Assembly (NCBI GenBank): GCA_002862085.1
Contig: PKCK01000086.1
Location: forward strand, 1 to 46,476
Origin: Planctomycetota bacterium
Lineage (GTDB): Bacteria > Planctomycetota > UBA1135 > GCA-002686595
DNA: 46,476 bases
Direction: 5' to 3'
Shown here piece by piece: positions 17,142 through 25,336 of the stretch. The notes under the pieces were generated by a model. The model made no database searches. It was given only the letters and a program-made list of their open reading frames with translations, and had not been told where the DNA came from. A program made the position numbers and the translations under genes. How positions within the stretch are numbered: position 1 is the first letter of the stretch; each line of letters opens with the position of its first letter.

Positions 17142-17147
17142 TATACC
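17142..17147 (+). promoter_or_regulatory. Possible -10 (TATACC) of the galactokinase-like gene
   Basis: TATACC lies 26 nt before ATG 17174. No convincing -35 box is seen 16-18 nt upstream. A leader of about 20 nt would result. Confidence 0.35.
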
Positions 17148-17173
17148 TGGGTCCGCGCCGCCGCCTCTCCACC

Positions 17174-18421
17174 ATGTCCCGACCCGTGACGCTCCCGACC
17201 CCGGTCCTCGAGACCTGCCCGACCCGAGGGCTGGCGGAGAGCCTCTCGTGCCACCGCGGCGAGTTCCTCGCGCGCTTCGGCGGACGGGCCCAGGCTGTGC
17301 AGACCTATTTCTCCCCGGGCCGGGTGAACATGTTCGGTGGGCACCTGGACTACAACGGCGGCCCGGTCCTCCCCACTGCCATCGACCGCGGGACGTTCAT
17401 CGCCTTGCGGGTCGGCGAGCGCGGCGCGAGGGCAGGCCGGCTGCGCATGGACTCCATCTTCGGTGAGGAGGGATTCGAGGGGGATCTTTCGAGCCTGCCG
17501 ACGGCCCCCTCGGGCAAGTGGTTCGACTACCCGCTCGGCGTCGTCCGGTCGGTCCAGGCCGCGCGGGCGGAAGCGCTCGATCGTGACGTCGAGCTGCTCT
17601 TCGGCGGCAATCTACCGGTCGGGGCGGGACTCTCCAGCTCCGCTTCGATCACCGTCGGGACGGCGTTCGCGCTCGATCGGGCGCTCGGGCTCGATCTGGA
17701 TCCACTGGAGCGCGTCGCCGCCGCCCTCGATGCCGAGCGCGGATTCGTCGGCGTGCAGTGCGGGATCATGGACCCCTACGCCGTCGGGTTCGCGGCGGAG
17801 CGCTGCGTCCTGTGGCTCGACTGCAAGGACGAGTCCTTCGAGCATCTACCGCTCGACTTCCAGAAGCTCTCGATCGGCGTCATGGACAGCAGCGTGAAGC
17901 GAGCCCTCGCGCGGGGCGAGTTCAATCGTCGGGTCGCGGAGTGCCGGGCGGCCTTCGAGAGCCTCGGGCCCCACGTGGAGGGTGCGACGGTCCTGCGCGA
18001 CGTCCCGCCGGAGGTCGTCGAGGCTCACGCTCACGAGCTCGATGCCGACGTCGCCAAGCGCGCCCGTCATGTCGTCGGCGAGGTGGCGCGGACCTTCCGC
18101 GCGCGCGAGGCCTTCTTGGCGGAGGACTTCGAGACCCTCGGCGCCCTGATGACCGAGACCCATCGCTCGTTCCAGTCCCTGTACGAGTGCTCCTGTGAAG
18201 AGCTCGACGTGCTCGTGGAGGCGGCCATCGCTCAGGAGGGGGTCTTCGGCGCTCGCCTCACGGGTGCGGGCTTCGGTGGCTGCATCGTGATGCTCGTGGC
18301 CGCCGGGGCCGAGGAGACCGCGAGCCGCGGCGTCGCGGACGCCTTCCAGAAGCGATACGGCGTCCGGCCGGCGACCGCGTTCTTCCAGGGAGACGCGGGG
18401 CCCCGCCAGGTGAACCCCTGA
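17174..18421 (+). CDS. Galactokinase-like GHMP sugar kinase with altered sugar-binding site
   Basis: 415 residues. GHMP kinase motifs are complete: motif 1 SPGRVNMFGGHLDYNGG (residues 47-63), motif 2 LPVGAGLSSSASITVG and motif 3 TGAGFGGC, plus the catalytic base in GIMDPY (Asp200). The length and overall order match galactokinase, which phosphorylates galactose at C1. However, the Glu of the family motif GEHTDYN, which binds the sugar C6 hydroxyl, is Gly56 here and the following Thr is Leu58. In plant galacturonokinase and arabinokinase the same Glu is also replaced, so the substrate may be a uronic acid, pentose or 6-deoxy sugar. ATG 17174 is chosen over an open extension to 17069 because TATACC precedes it and the extension lacks family sequence. 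Confidence 0.8.
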   Translation: MSRPVTLPTPVLETCPTRGLAESLSCHRGEFLARFGGRAQAVQTYFSPGRVNMFGGHLDYNGGPVLPTAIDRGTFIALRVGERGARAGRLRMDSIFGEEGFEGDLSSLPTAPSGKWFDYPLGVVRSVQAARAEALDRDVELLFGGNLPVGAGLSSSASITVGTAFALDRALGLDLDPLERVAAALDAERGFVGVQCGIMDPYAVGFAAERCVLWLDCKDESFEHLPLDFQKLSIGVMDSSVKRALARGEFNRRVAECRAAFESLGPHVEGATVLRDVPPEVVEAHAHELDADVAKRARHVVGEVARTFRAREAFLAEDFETLGALMTETHRSFQSLYECSCEELDVLVEAAIAQEGVFGARLTGAGFGGCIVMLVAAGAEETASRGVADAFQKRYGVRPATAFFQGDAGPRQVNP

Positions 18422-18435
18422 CCTCGTCCGAAACG

Positions 18436-18480
18436 GGCAGGAGGCCCGCTGCGAGCGCTGCTCACGGCGGGCCTCCTGCC
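18436..18480. terminator. Perfect 14-bp stem-loop between convergent genes
   Basis: GGCAGGAGGCCCGC at 18436-18449 pairs without mismatch with its complement at 18467-18480 across a 17-nt loop. It starts 14 bp after the galactokinase-like stop and ends 17 bp before the stop of the convergent gene, the position of a bidirectional terminator. There is no clear T-tract on either side. Confidence 0.65.
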
Positions 18481-18497
18481 ATGCTCGCGGTTCTCGC

Positions 18498-20801
18498 TCA
18501 GCGCTGCGCCGACTCGCGCTCGACGAGGACCTGGAGGGCGATCTTCTTCAGGAGCCGGCCCTCGTCGCTGTTGGCGAGCTCCTCGCTGAAGGGGTTCTCC
18601 AGGAGCGAGAGCGCCTCGGCCGGACGACCGCCGAAGAGGTAGTTCGCCGCGAGCACGAGGCGTGCGTCCATGTCGAGTGCATGGTCCGACACGAACTCCT
18701 CGAGAGTGCGGATCTGCTCCTCGAAGGTCGCTGGCTCCGCGTAGAAATCACGCTTGTCGACGACGTTCGCCGCGAGAGCGGGCTCGTTGTCGAAGGCCTG
18801 GCGCAGGGCGTGCGCCGCGTAGCGATAGTCGCCGGTCGCGAAGAGCGCGTCGGACAGCACGAGGTAGAGGATCCCGCTCTCGGGCGCGAATTCGACGGCC
18901 TTGGCGTAGAAGTGGGCCGCGTCGCCGAAGCGCGATTCGCGGAACGCGCGGTCGCCCTGGGTCAAGTAGTAGGCCGACGCGCGGTTGAGCTCACGCTGGA
19001 GCGACGGCTCGGTGGCCTCGGGGGAGACGGGCGCGAGGGGCATCCCGGCCGGTGAGGGCCGGGGAGCTGCGATCACGTCGACTTCGCCGTCGATGACGGT
19101 CACGTCGCTGCCCTCGGGCACCTCGACGATGATCACCTCGGGCTCCTGCTCCTCCTCCTCGTACACCACGAAGGCGTCGGAGGCGCTGAGGAACGGGCCG
19201 AAGTAGTAGAGGTTCGCGAAGCGCGAGCGCCAGGGCCTGCGATATCCGAAGCCGATGTTGGAGCTCGGCCACCAGGTGCCGCCATTGCACCAGTAGCTGT
19301 TCCACCAGAAGCCGGAGAAGTAGAAACCAGCGCCGCACCAAGGGCCCCACCAGTTGTTGCACCACAGACCGCCCCAGGTGTTCCAGTAGCAGCTGTCGTA
19401 GTACCAGTAGGGGTTGTTGTAGATGCAGTTCCACGCGCCGCCCGAGTGGCCGGTCGTGGGGTCACCCACGTGCGTGATCGCGTCCGGTCGCGCGGACCCG
19501 GGAGGGGCGGTGTTGGCTCCGCTGCCGGGGCGCGGGGCACCGACAGCGGTGTTGAGGCGCTTCGTGAAGCCGGCGGGCCTCGCCTTGCCCCCGCCGGGGC
19601 GGCCGTCCTTGGTCCCCGGAGCCATCGGGCGTCCGCCCGGTCCCTCGGAGTCGGGCTTGCCGGGGGGGCTCCCCTTGTCCGGGCGCACGGTGATCGGGCT
19701 GCCCTTGCCAGGCTTCGCTCCGGTCGGATCCACCTTGGTCGGGCCACCGGTCTGCTGCGGCCGCTTCCCGCTGGACCCGCCGCGAACGTCGGTGATTCCG
19801 ATCGGCTTCGCGCCGGTCGTCTTCACGCCGCGGCCGGCGCCGGGAGCCATGGGGCGGGCGCCGGGGGAGGAGGAGCCGGGCCGCTGCCCGGTCTTCGGGG
19901 TCGCGCCGGTCTTCTTGCGGTCGCCGTCGTATCGGTCGAGCACGTCCTTGGGGCTGATCTTGCGGCCGCGGACGCTGCTCCTCGACTCGAGGTCACGGCG
20001 GGCCTTGTCCATGGCCTCTTTCGAGCTGACGCTGCGCACGCGCTGGCTGAGGGAGCGCGGCGCGCCGATCTTCCCGCGAGTCGATGCCGGCGGCGACGCG
20101 GTCACGGAGCGGGGCGCGGGGCGACGCGGCGGCACGACGGCCTCTCCGCCGCGCACGCTCGGCGCGGGGCGGGCGGTCGTCGTCGGACGGGTCGCCGGGT
20201 TGCCAGCGGAGCTCGGTCGCGGCGAGGAGCCGCTGGACCAGCCGCGAGAGGGCGAGCCGATCGGGCGGGTCGTCGGCGACGGTCGGCTGGTCACGGGGCG
20301 CGTGCTGCTCGGTCGCGAGGTCGTGCTCGGCCGCGTCGTCGTCGGCCGCGACGTGGTCGGGCGGCTGGTGACCCCCGGGCGGACGCTCGAGGGGCGGCTC
20401 GTTCCGATGGAGCGCGGCCGCGAGGTCGTGGGGCGGGTGATGGGCCGGGACGTCGACGGTCGGCTGGTCGGCCGCGTCGTGGAGGGGCGGCTCGTCGGGC
20501 GCGAGGTGCTCGGGCGCGATTGCGGCCTCGAGGTCGGACGCGACGGACGGCTCGTGGGGCGCGACGGTCGGCTGGTGGGGCGGCTCGTCGGGCGACTCTG
20601 GGGTCGCGAGGGGCGACTGGTCTGGCCCCTGGTCCGCTGGGCCGCCGCTGCGCCGGGAGCGCTTCCCGTGGTCGCGGAAGGCGCCGCGGAGGCCGGGCTC
20701 GCCACAGCGGGCCTGCCGAGCAGTGCGAAGGCCATGAGCCCCGCCACGACAGGCGTCAGACGGAGCAGGCGGGAGAAGCGGAGGCTGGTTCGGTCGGTCA
20801 T
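18498..20801 (-). CDS. Large exported mosaic protein: SRP-rich, aromatic/Asn/Cys-rich and TPR regions
   Basis: 767 residues from ATG 20801. A signal-like N-terminus (LLRLTPVVAGLMAFALLG, then AVASPASA) is followed by roughly 150 residues dominated by Ser-Arg-Pro and Thr units (residues about 55-200), a basic Pro/Gly-rich linker with PGARPMAPG-type elements, and near residues 450-520 a stretch extremely rich in Trp, Tyr, Asn, Gly and Cys (elements NNPYWYYDSCYWNTWGG and NNWWGPWCG). An acidic patch YEEEEQEPEV comes next, then TPR-like helices (GDRAFRESRFGDAAHFYAKAVEFAP, and ALFATGDYRYAAHALRQAF) to the end. I do not recognise a characterised family. The composition suggests a surface or wall-associated scaffold with an aromatic or disulfide-linked module and a protein-binding tail; this is inference. 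Confidence 0.75.
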   Translation of the reverse strand: MTDRTSLRFSRLLRLTPVVAGLMAFALLGRPAVASPASAAPSATTGSAPGAAAAQRTRGQTSRPSRPQSRPTSRPTSRPSRPTSRPSRPTSRPQSRPSTSRPTSRPSTTRPTSRPSTSRPITRPTTSRPRSIGTSRPSSVRPGVTSRPTTSRPTTTRPSTTSRPSSTRPVTSRPSPTTRPIGSPSRGWSSGSSPRPSSAGNPATRPTTTARPAPSVRGGEAVVPPRRPAPRSVTASPPASTRGKIGAPRSLSQRVRSVSSKEAMDKARRDLESRSSVRGRKISPKDVLDRYDGDRKKTGATPKTGQRPGSSSPGARPMAPGAGRGVKTTGAKPIGITDVRGGSSGKRPQQTGGPTKVDPTGAKPGKGSPITVRPDKGSPPGKPDSEGPGGRPMAPGTKDGRPGGGKARPAGFTKRLNTAVGAPRPGSGANTAPPGSARPDAITHVGDPTTGHSGGAWNCIYNNPYWYYDSCYWNTWGGLWCNNWWGPWCGAGFYFSGFWWNSYWCNGGTWWPSSNIGFGYRRPWRSRFANLYYFGPFLSASDAFVVYEEEEQEPEVIIVEVPEGSDVTVIDGEVDVIAAPRPSPAGMPLAPVSPEATEPSLQRELNRASAYYLTQGDRAFRESRFGDAAHFYAKAVEFAPESGILYLVLSDALFATGDYRYAAHALRQAFDNEPALAANVVDKRDFYAEPATFEEQIRTLEEFVSDHALDMDARLVLAANYLFGGRPAEALSLLENPFSEELANSDEGRLLKKIALQVLVERESAQR
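20201..20636 (-). repeat. Imperfect SRP/TSRP-coding tandem repeat tract
   Basis: This stretch encodes about 145 residues of irregular units such as SRPTSRPS, TTRPTSRP and SRPSTTRP. At the DNA level the units are short (9-24 bp), degenerate and in frame, so it is a coding low-complexity repeat that could change length by slippage or recombination. It is not a CRISPR array: there are no constant repeats with unique spacers. Confidence 0.7.
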
Positions 20802-21015
20802 GGAGATCGGCGATGGGGAGTCGGACGTCTCTCTTCCACCAAAAGGTGTGCCGACCGCGCGCTCGGGGCCCATTGGAGGATGAACCCCTCCCAGGAGGCA
20901 AGGAAAGCGCCTGGGGAGCCGCCAGGTGCTCTCCAGGGCGGCGGAAAGGGGCAGGCCGTCCTCCCGGGAGGACGCTCCGGTGCCCTCGGTGAGGCCCAGG
21001 AGCGGCCGTCCTCGA
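20802..21015. other. 214-bp gap upstream of the mosaic-protein gene
   Basis: The only structure I see is CACCTTTTGGTG on the minus strand (at 20838-20849), an inverted repeat with a TTTT centre about 40 nt before the start at 20801; its relative AT-richness stands out here. No TAnnnT element is placed near the start codon. Confidence 0.3.
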
Positions 21016-22296
21016 CTACCGCCTGTCCGGGGTCCGGCCCTGCGCCTTCCCCGGCGCTGCCTGCTCCACGGCGCTCGCCTCGAGCGTCCGGAGCCCGGTT
21101 CGCGGGCCGTCCTCACCGCGCTGCAGGGCGATCCGCAGCCGCGTGGCGCCGATCGTCCGGCGCTCCTCGCCGAGCCGCTCGATGTGTCCGAACGCTCGCT
21201 CCATCGTGGCGGTCTCGTCTCCGGCCAGCACCACCCAGCACGAGGAACCCTCGACCGCGACCCAGCCCCCTGGGGCGCGGTCCTCTCGGTGGGATCCGTC
21301 GCGTGGCATCCGGAACTCGAGCGCGATGGCGCGACGCTCGGAGTCGAGGCGCAGCGCGGCGCTCTCGTCGAGCTCCAGCCCCGCGGCCTCCATCATCCGA
21401 TCGAGCTCGCTCCAGCGAGCGGTGAGAGCGCGGGTGGCGCTCTCGATCCCGACGGGAGCAGGCAGACGCTCGACGAGCGCGAAGGCGCGATCGGAGACGC
21501 GCATGCGGACGGGTGAGTCCTTTTCCTGGCCGATCGCCTTGCCCATCAGGTCGGGCGGCATGAACCAGGGGTCACCGAAGACCCAGCGATCGTCGGTGTC
21601 CGTGACGGTCTCGCGCCAGATCCGGCGGCCGCCCGCCCAGAACTCGAAGGCCTCCGGCCACGCCCGTGACCCGCGTTCCTTCCACGTGACCTCGCGGAAG
21701 CTCGCCGAGGCGCTTCCATCGGCCCCGTACACGGTCATCTCCCTCGGCCGTCCGGTGTCCTCGTCGAGGCTGGCGACGAGCACGCCCAGCGTGCCGACCT
21801 TCGCCGTGCGCGTCCGGCCAGCCCCCACGAATTCGAGCGCGTCGGGCCAGAAGAACACCGCCCGTCGAAGGGCCATGTCCAGCTCGGTCTCGATGGCTCC
21901 CGGACCGGTCAGGGCATAGCCGGGGTCGGGGACGCTGCGCCCGCGCGTCACGTCGCGGCCGAAGAACGCGCGTCCGAGCTGGTAGCGCTCGATCCGCCCG
22001 TCGGCGCTCACGAGCTCGACGCGGGTGCGCGCCGGGAACGCCGCGCTGAGCAGCAGCTCGTGAGGACGCTCGGGAGCCGAGTCGAAGATCACCTTGGAGG
22101 TCGCGCGCGCTCCGCGTGCGCCGCCGACGCGCGTCCGCGCAGGCGCGGACTCCAGCGCCGCGCGCAGCGCCTCGCGCGAGGTGAGCCGCTCGACCGCGTC
22201 GTCCTCCGGGGGAGACGGCGCGTCCTGCGGAGCCGCGGTCGCGGAGGCGGCAGCGAGCGCCAGGAGCAGCAGGGCCGGGATCGTGCGCGCGTCCAT
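21016..22296 (-). CDS. Secreted hypothetical protein
   Basis: 426 residues. The N-terminus is a clear Sec signal (TIPALLLLALAAASATAAPQ, cleavage after the Ala-rich end). The mature protein is mostly beta and acidic: ERYQLGRAFFGRDVTRG, TELDMALRRAVFFWPDALEF, REMTVYGADGSASASFREVTW and GGWVAVEGSSCWVVLAGDE. An internal part, KVGTLGVLVASLDEDTGRP with a following sheet, resembles lipoprotein-insertion-like beta folds only vaguely; I do not name a family. ATG 22296 is preferred over ATG 22308 because an extended -10-like TGCTATGGG overlaps the latter and ends 7 nt before 22296. It lies 215 bp upstream of the mosaic-protein gene, which has its own start region. No hairpin was found between them. Confidence 0.7.
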   Translation of the reverse strand: MDARTIPALLLLALAAASATAAPQDAPSPPEDDAVERLTSREALRAALESAPARTRVGGARGARATSKVIFDSAPERPHELLLSAAFPARTRVELVSADGRIERYQLGRAFFGRDVTRGRSVPDPGYALTGPGAIETELDMALRRAVFFWPDALEFVGAGRTRTAKVGTLGVLVASLDEDTGRPREMTVYGADGSASASFREVTWKERGSRAWPEAFEFWAGGRRIWRETVTDTDDRWVFGDPWFMPPDLMGKAIGQEKDSPVRMRVSDRAFALVERLPAPVGIESATRALTARWSELDRMMEAAGLELDESAALRLDSERRAIALEFRMPRDGSHREDRAPGGWVAVEGSSCWVVLAGDETATMERAFGHIERLGEERRTIGATRLRIALQRGEDGPRTGLRTLEASAVEQAAPGKAQGRTPDRR

Positions 22297-22390
22297 CGCC
22301 CCACCCATAGCACAGGTCGGCGCGGCGCGAAGGGTCAAAGCCGCCGAGGAAGGTCAGCGGCCCCCTCCGAGCGCGGCGCGCGACAGCGGC

Positions 22391-23362
22391 TCAGGGCAGG
22401 CTGTTCGCGTACTTCAGCCACAGCGCGACGTCGTCCCCGTAGTTCTTCCCCGCGAGACGCTGGAGGTCCTGGAAGACGTAGGGGCGCACGGAGCGGGGGT
22501 CGACGTGGGGGAGGGACGCGACGAGCGCGCGGACGACCGGGCCCTTCGCGGTGATCTCGATCGATCCGAGGTAGGCGAGGGATCGGCTCGCCGCCCGCGC
22601 GACGTTGGAGGAGGGATGGGGGAGGCGCTCGGCGATCGCGAGGATCGAGTCGGTGTCCAGCAGCTCGGCGAGGAGCAGCGTGCTGTTCATCACCACGCCC
22701 GGCTCCTCGTCACCGAGGCCGGAGCGCGCGGCGCCCGTGACCGCCGCTCGCGCCTCGCCCTGGAGGTGCGCCACCCGGATCGCGCGCAGGGCGCGCCCCG
22801 CGTTGACTCGCACGCTGGTGGGCTGGGAGCGATCGGACATCTTCGACGCGATGTTCTCGACAGGAGTCTCGGGGTGTCCGAGGACGGAGAGGCCGAGCAG
22901 GGCGTTGGCGACCACCTGGTCGTCGCGGTCGAGCAGGGCCGCGAGCAGCGGCGCCAGGGCGTCGGCCGTCCCGGTGAAGCCGAGCGCGGTCGCGGCGATC
23001 TGGCGGTTGATGACCGGGCCGGTCTCGATCTGCTCGACGAGCCCCTCGAAGGACTCCTGTGCCCGGTAGCGGATGGCCTCCTCGAGGTACTGGACGCGCT
23101 GACCGTCCTTCACCTCGCTGCCCGTCAGGACCATCGAGTTCCACCTCTGGATCGATCCGTCGAGCTCGGCCAGTGCGTACCCGATGGCTTGCTGCTCGGT
23201 CGTGAGGGGCTTGTAGGGCTCGATCTCGGTGGGGCCCGCGACCTTGACCGAGGGCCCGTCGCCGCGGGCGATCGGGGACTCGCTCCTCGCGCTGGAGGCG
23301 CAGGAGCCGAGCATGGCGAGGGCGAGGGCCGCGCTCGCGGCCGTGAGGATCTGGGGAGTCAT
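22391..23362 (-). CDS. HEAT-repeat lipoprotein
   Basis: 323 residues from ATG 23362, with a lipoprotein signal (ILTAASAALALAMLGSC, lipobox LGSC). The mature region consists of alpha-helical HEAT-like units of about 35 residues, for example NRQIAATALGFTGTADALAPLLAALLD, QVVANALLGLSVLGHPETP and SSNVARAASRSLAYLGS. Such repeats form a curved protein-binding solenoid; no catalytic motif is present. The gene is the most upstream in a minus-strand run of three exported-protein genes, each with gaps of 94-214 bp. An open Pro/Arg-rich extension upstream to 23662 overlaps the divergent dehydrogenase gene and is rejected. Confidence 0.8.
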   Translation of the reverse strand: MTPQILTAASAALALAMLGSCASSARSESPIARGDGPSVKVAGPTEIEPYKPLTTEQQAIGYALAELDGSIQRWNSMVLTGSEVKDGQRVQYLEEAIRYRAQESFEGLVEQIETGPVINRQIAATALGFTGTADALAPLLAALLDRDDQVVANALLGLSVLGHPETPVENIASKMSDRSQPTSVRVNAGRALRAIRVAHLQGEARAAVTGAARSGLGDEEPGVVMNSTLLLAELLDTDSILAIAERLPHPSSNVARAASRSLAYLGSIEITAKGPVVRALVASLPHVDPRSVRPYVFQDLQRLAGKNYGDDVALWLKYANSLP

Positions 23363-23537
23363 CGCGTGTCTTGATCTTGGGAAGCCGCCGCGCCCGGAGG
23401 AGCGGACGAGCGGCCGGGGAGGATCTTCCCGGCGAACCCGCCCGAGGTTCGGGCCGGGAGCCTCACTCCGGGGCACTCCGCGATCGCGCTGCGGGCAGGA
23501 AGCCCGCATCCGGCCGCGGTTCGGCCGGGGCCATGTG

Positions 23538-23543
23538 TACCCT
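23538..23543 (+). promoter_or_regulatory. -10-like TACCCT before the leucine dehydrogenase gene
   Basis: TACCCT ends 12 nt before ATG 23556, which would give a leader of about 5 nt. It supports this ATG over an open extension upstream. No -35 match is apparent. Confidence 0.4.
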
Positions 23544-23555
23544 CCTGCGCCCGTC

Positions 23556-24623
23556 ATGTCGGTCCACATCCTCGATGCAATGGCCCGCGAGGGCTTCGAG
23601 CAGACCATCGCGATCCACCACCGGGCCTCTGGCCTGCGTGCGTTCCTGGGCGTCCACGACACGGTCCGCGGCCCCGCCTTCGGCGGAATCCGGCGGCGGG
23701 GTTACCGCGACGAGCGCGAGATGCTGCTCGATTGTCTGCGCCTGTCCCGGGCCATGACCCACAAGGCGGCCCTGCTCGACCTCCCGGCGGGCGGCGGGAA
23801 GATCGTCCTCTGGGATCGCGAGGGCGTGGACTGGAAGATGGCCTATCGGCACATCGGCGAGGTTGTCGACTCCTTCGGTGGCCGCTTCTACACCGGTCCT
23901 GACGTCAACACGGGGCCGAACGAGCTGGGCGAGGTGGCGAGAGCCACTCGCTTCGTCACCGACCCCGGGGAGCAGGGGCCGAGCGAGCTGGCGGAGGCGA
24001 CGGCCGAGGGCGTCTTCCAGGGCATCGCCGTGGGACTGCGGGCTTTCTTCGGCGCAACGGAGTGGGGGCAGCGGACGGTGGTGGTCCAGGGACTGGGAGC
24101 GGTCGGCGCCCTGGTCGCGGGCCATCTGGTGGCCGAGGGCGCCGAGGTCATCGGGGCGGATCTCGACGAGGACCGCGCCCGTGAGGTCGGGGCGCGACTC
24201 GGCATCCGGACCGTGGACGCGGCGACGGCCCTGGACGTGCCCTGCGACGTGTTCAGTCCGAATGCGCTCGGCGGCCTCTTCCACGACCTGTCCCTCTCCC
24301 GGCTGCGCTGCCAGATCATCGCCGGCGCCGCGAACAACCAGCTCGCCCGCGCCCTCGTGGGGGACGAGCTGTTCGACCTGGGGATCCTCTACGTGCCTGA
24401 CTTCGTCATCAACTCGGGCGCCCTCGTCCGCGGCACCATCTTCCACCTCGAGGGCCGACGCGAGCCGGTCGAGGCGATCGGGCTGCGGATCGGTGCGGCT
24501 GCCGCGGAGATCCTGGAAGCGGCCGAGGCCGAGGGCGACGCCCCGGCGCGGGTCGCGGTCCGGATGGCGGAGCGCCGGATCGCAGCCTGGCGCGAGGCCG
24601 CCAGGTCGACGGTCAGGGGCTGA
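23556..24623 (+). CDS. Leucine/valine/phenylalanine-type amino acid dehydrogenase
   Basis: 355 residues, the usual length of leucine dehydrogenase. It catalyses reversible NAD-dependent oxidative deamination of a branched-chain or aromatic amino acid to its 2-oxo acid. Diagnostic parts: MTHKAALLDLPAGGGKIVL with Lys70 and catalytic Lys82, GPDVNTGPNELGEVARATRFV, the Rossmann motif VVVQGLGAVGALVAGHL with the Asp of VIGADLD selecting NAD, and IIAGAANNQLA. The Pro-Ala of LPAGGGK and the N of GPDVNTG differ from the commonest LPFGGGK and GPDVGTG forms, so the preferred substrate is not certain. It stands divergent from the HEAT lipoprotein gene and 126 bp before tpx. Confidence 0.87.
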   Translation: MSVHILDAMAREGFEQTIAIHHRASGLRAFLGVHDTVRGPAFGGIRRRGYRDEREMLLDCLRLSRAMTHKAALLDLPAGGGKIVLWDREGVDWKMAYRHIGEVVDSFGGRFYTGPDVNTGPNELGEVARATRFVTDPGEQGPSELAEATAEGVFQGIAVGLRAFFGATEWGQRTVVVQGLGAVGALVAGHLVAEGAEVIGADLDEDRAREVGARLGIRTVDAATALDVPCDVFSPNALGGLFHDLSLSRLRCQIIAGAANNQLARALVGDELFDLGILYVPDFVINSGALVRGTIFHLEGRREPVEAIGLRIGAAAAEILEAAEAEGDAPARVAVRMAERRIAAWREAARSTVRG

Positions 24624-24749
24624 GCACACCCTCGCCCGCGCCGGTTCTCGCTCCGCTGCGTCGAGGCGCGCGCTCGGCGCGAAGACGAGCGAGCGGCACA
24701 GCGCCTCCATCCCCGACCCCGACACGATCCGGTCCCCCCCGAGAGCTCC

Positions 24750-25250
24750 ATGGCTGACATCACCCTCAAGGGCAACCCCTTCCACACCTGCGGCGACATC
24801 CCGGCGGCCGGCTCCCAGGCACCCGCCTTCACCCTCGTCGGCCAGGACCTCGCCGAGGTGACCCTCGGGGACCACGCCGGGAAGACCTGCGTCCTGAGCA
24901 TCTTCCCGAGCGTGGACACGCCGGTCTGCGCCCTCTCGGTTCGCACCTTCAACGAGCGAGCGAGCGCCATGGAGGGGGTCGTCGTTCTGAACGTCTCCGC
25001 CGATCTCCCCTTCGCGCAGAAGCGATTCTGTGGCGCTGAGGGCATCGAGAACGCGGTGACCCTCTCGAGCTTCCGGAGCTCGTTCGCGGACGACTACGGC
25101 GTCCGGATCAGCGACGGGCCCCTCGCCGGACTGTGCGCCCGTGCGGTGGTCGTCGTGAGCCCGGCGGGCGAGGTGGTTCACTCCGAGCTCGTCCCGGAGA
25201 TCGCCCAGGAGCCCGATTACGACGCGGCCCTCGCCGCGTGCGGCGGCTGA
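24750..25250 (+). CDS. tpx: Thiol peroxidase Tpx (atypical 2-Cys peroxiredoxin)
   Basis: 166 residues, standard Tpx length. It reduces hydroperoxides using thioredoxin. The N-terminal block ITLKGNPFHTCGDIPAAGSQAP is characteristic, the peroxidatic Cys60 lies in PSVDTPVCALSVR and the resolving Cys94 in QKRFCGAEG; the later RAVVVVSPAGEVVHSELVPEI is also typical. The start is the only one giving the family N-terminus. The 126 bp upstream contains no obvious promoter match. A thioredoxin-like lipoprotein gene follows after 86 bp, so they may share an oxidative or envelope theme. Confidence 0.95.
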   Translation: MADITLKGNPFHTCGDIPAAGSQAPAFTLVGQDLAEVTLGDHAGKTCVLSIFPSVDTPVCALSVRTFNERASAMEGVVVLNVSADLPFAQKRFCGAEGIENAVTLSSFRSSFADDYGVRISDGPLAGLCARAVVVVSPAGEVVHSELVPEIAQEPDYDAALAACGG

Positions 25251-25336
25251 GAGCCGCCAGTTGGAGACGGCGGCCGGAGCCTTTCCGCGCCCGCCCTCCT
25301 CTCATCCACGCGCGGGGCCGCGACGAATCGCCCGGC

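Noticed and set aside
20201..20636. Possible CRISPR or minisatellite array
   Set aside because: The units are short, degenerate, in frame and encode SRP motifs; there are no constant repeats with unique spacers.
19423..21425. Two long plus-strand open frames opposite the SRP-rich mosaic gene
   Set aside because: They mirror the repeat tract (Gly/Arg/Val-rich units) and lack a signal or domain; the minus-strand frame has a signal sequence and TPR-like helices.
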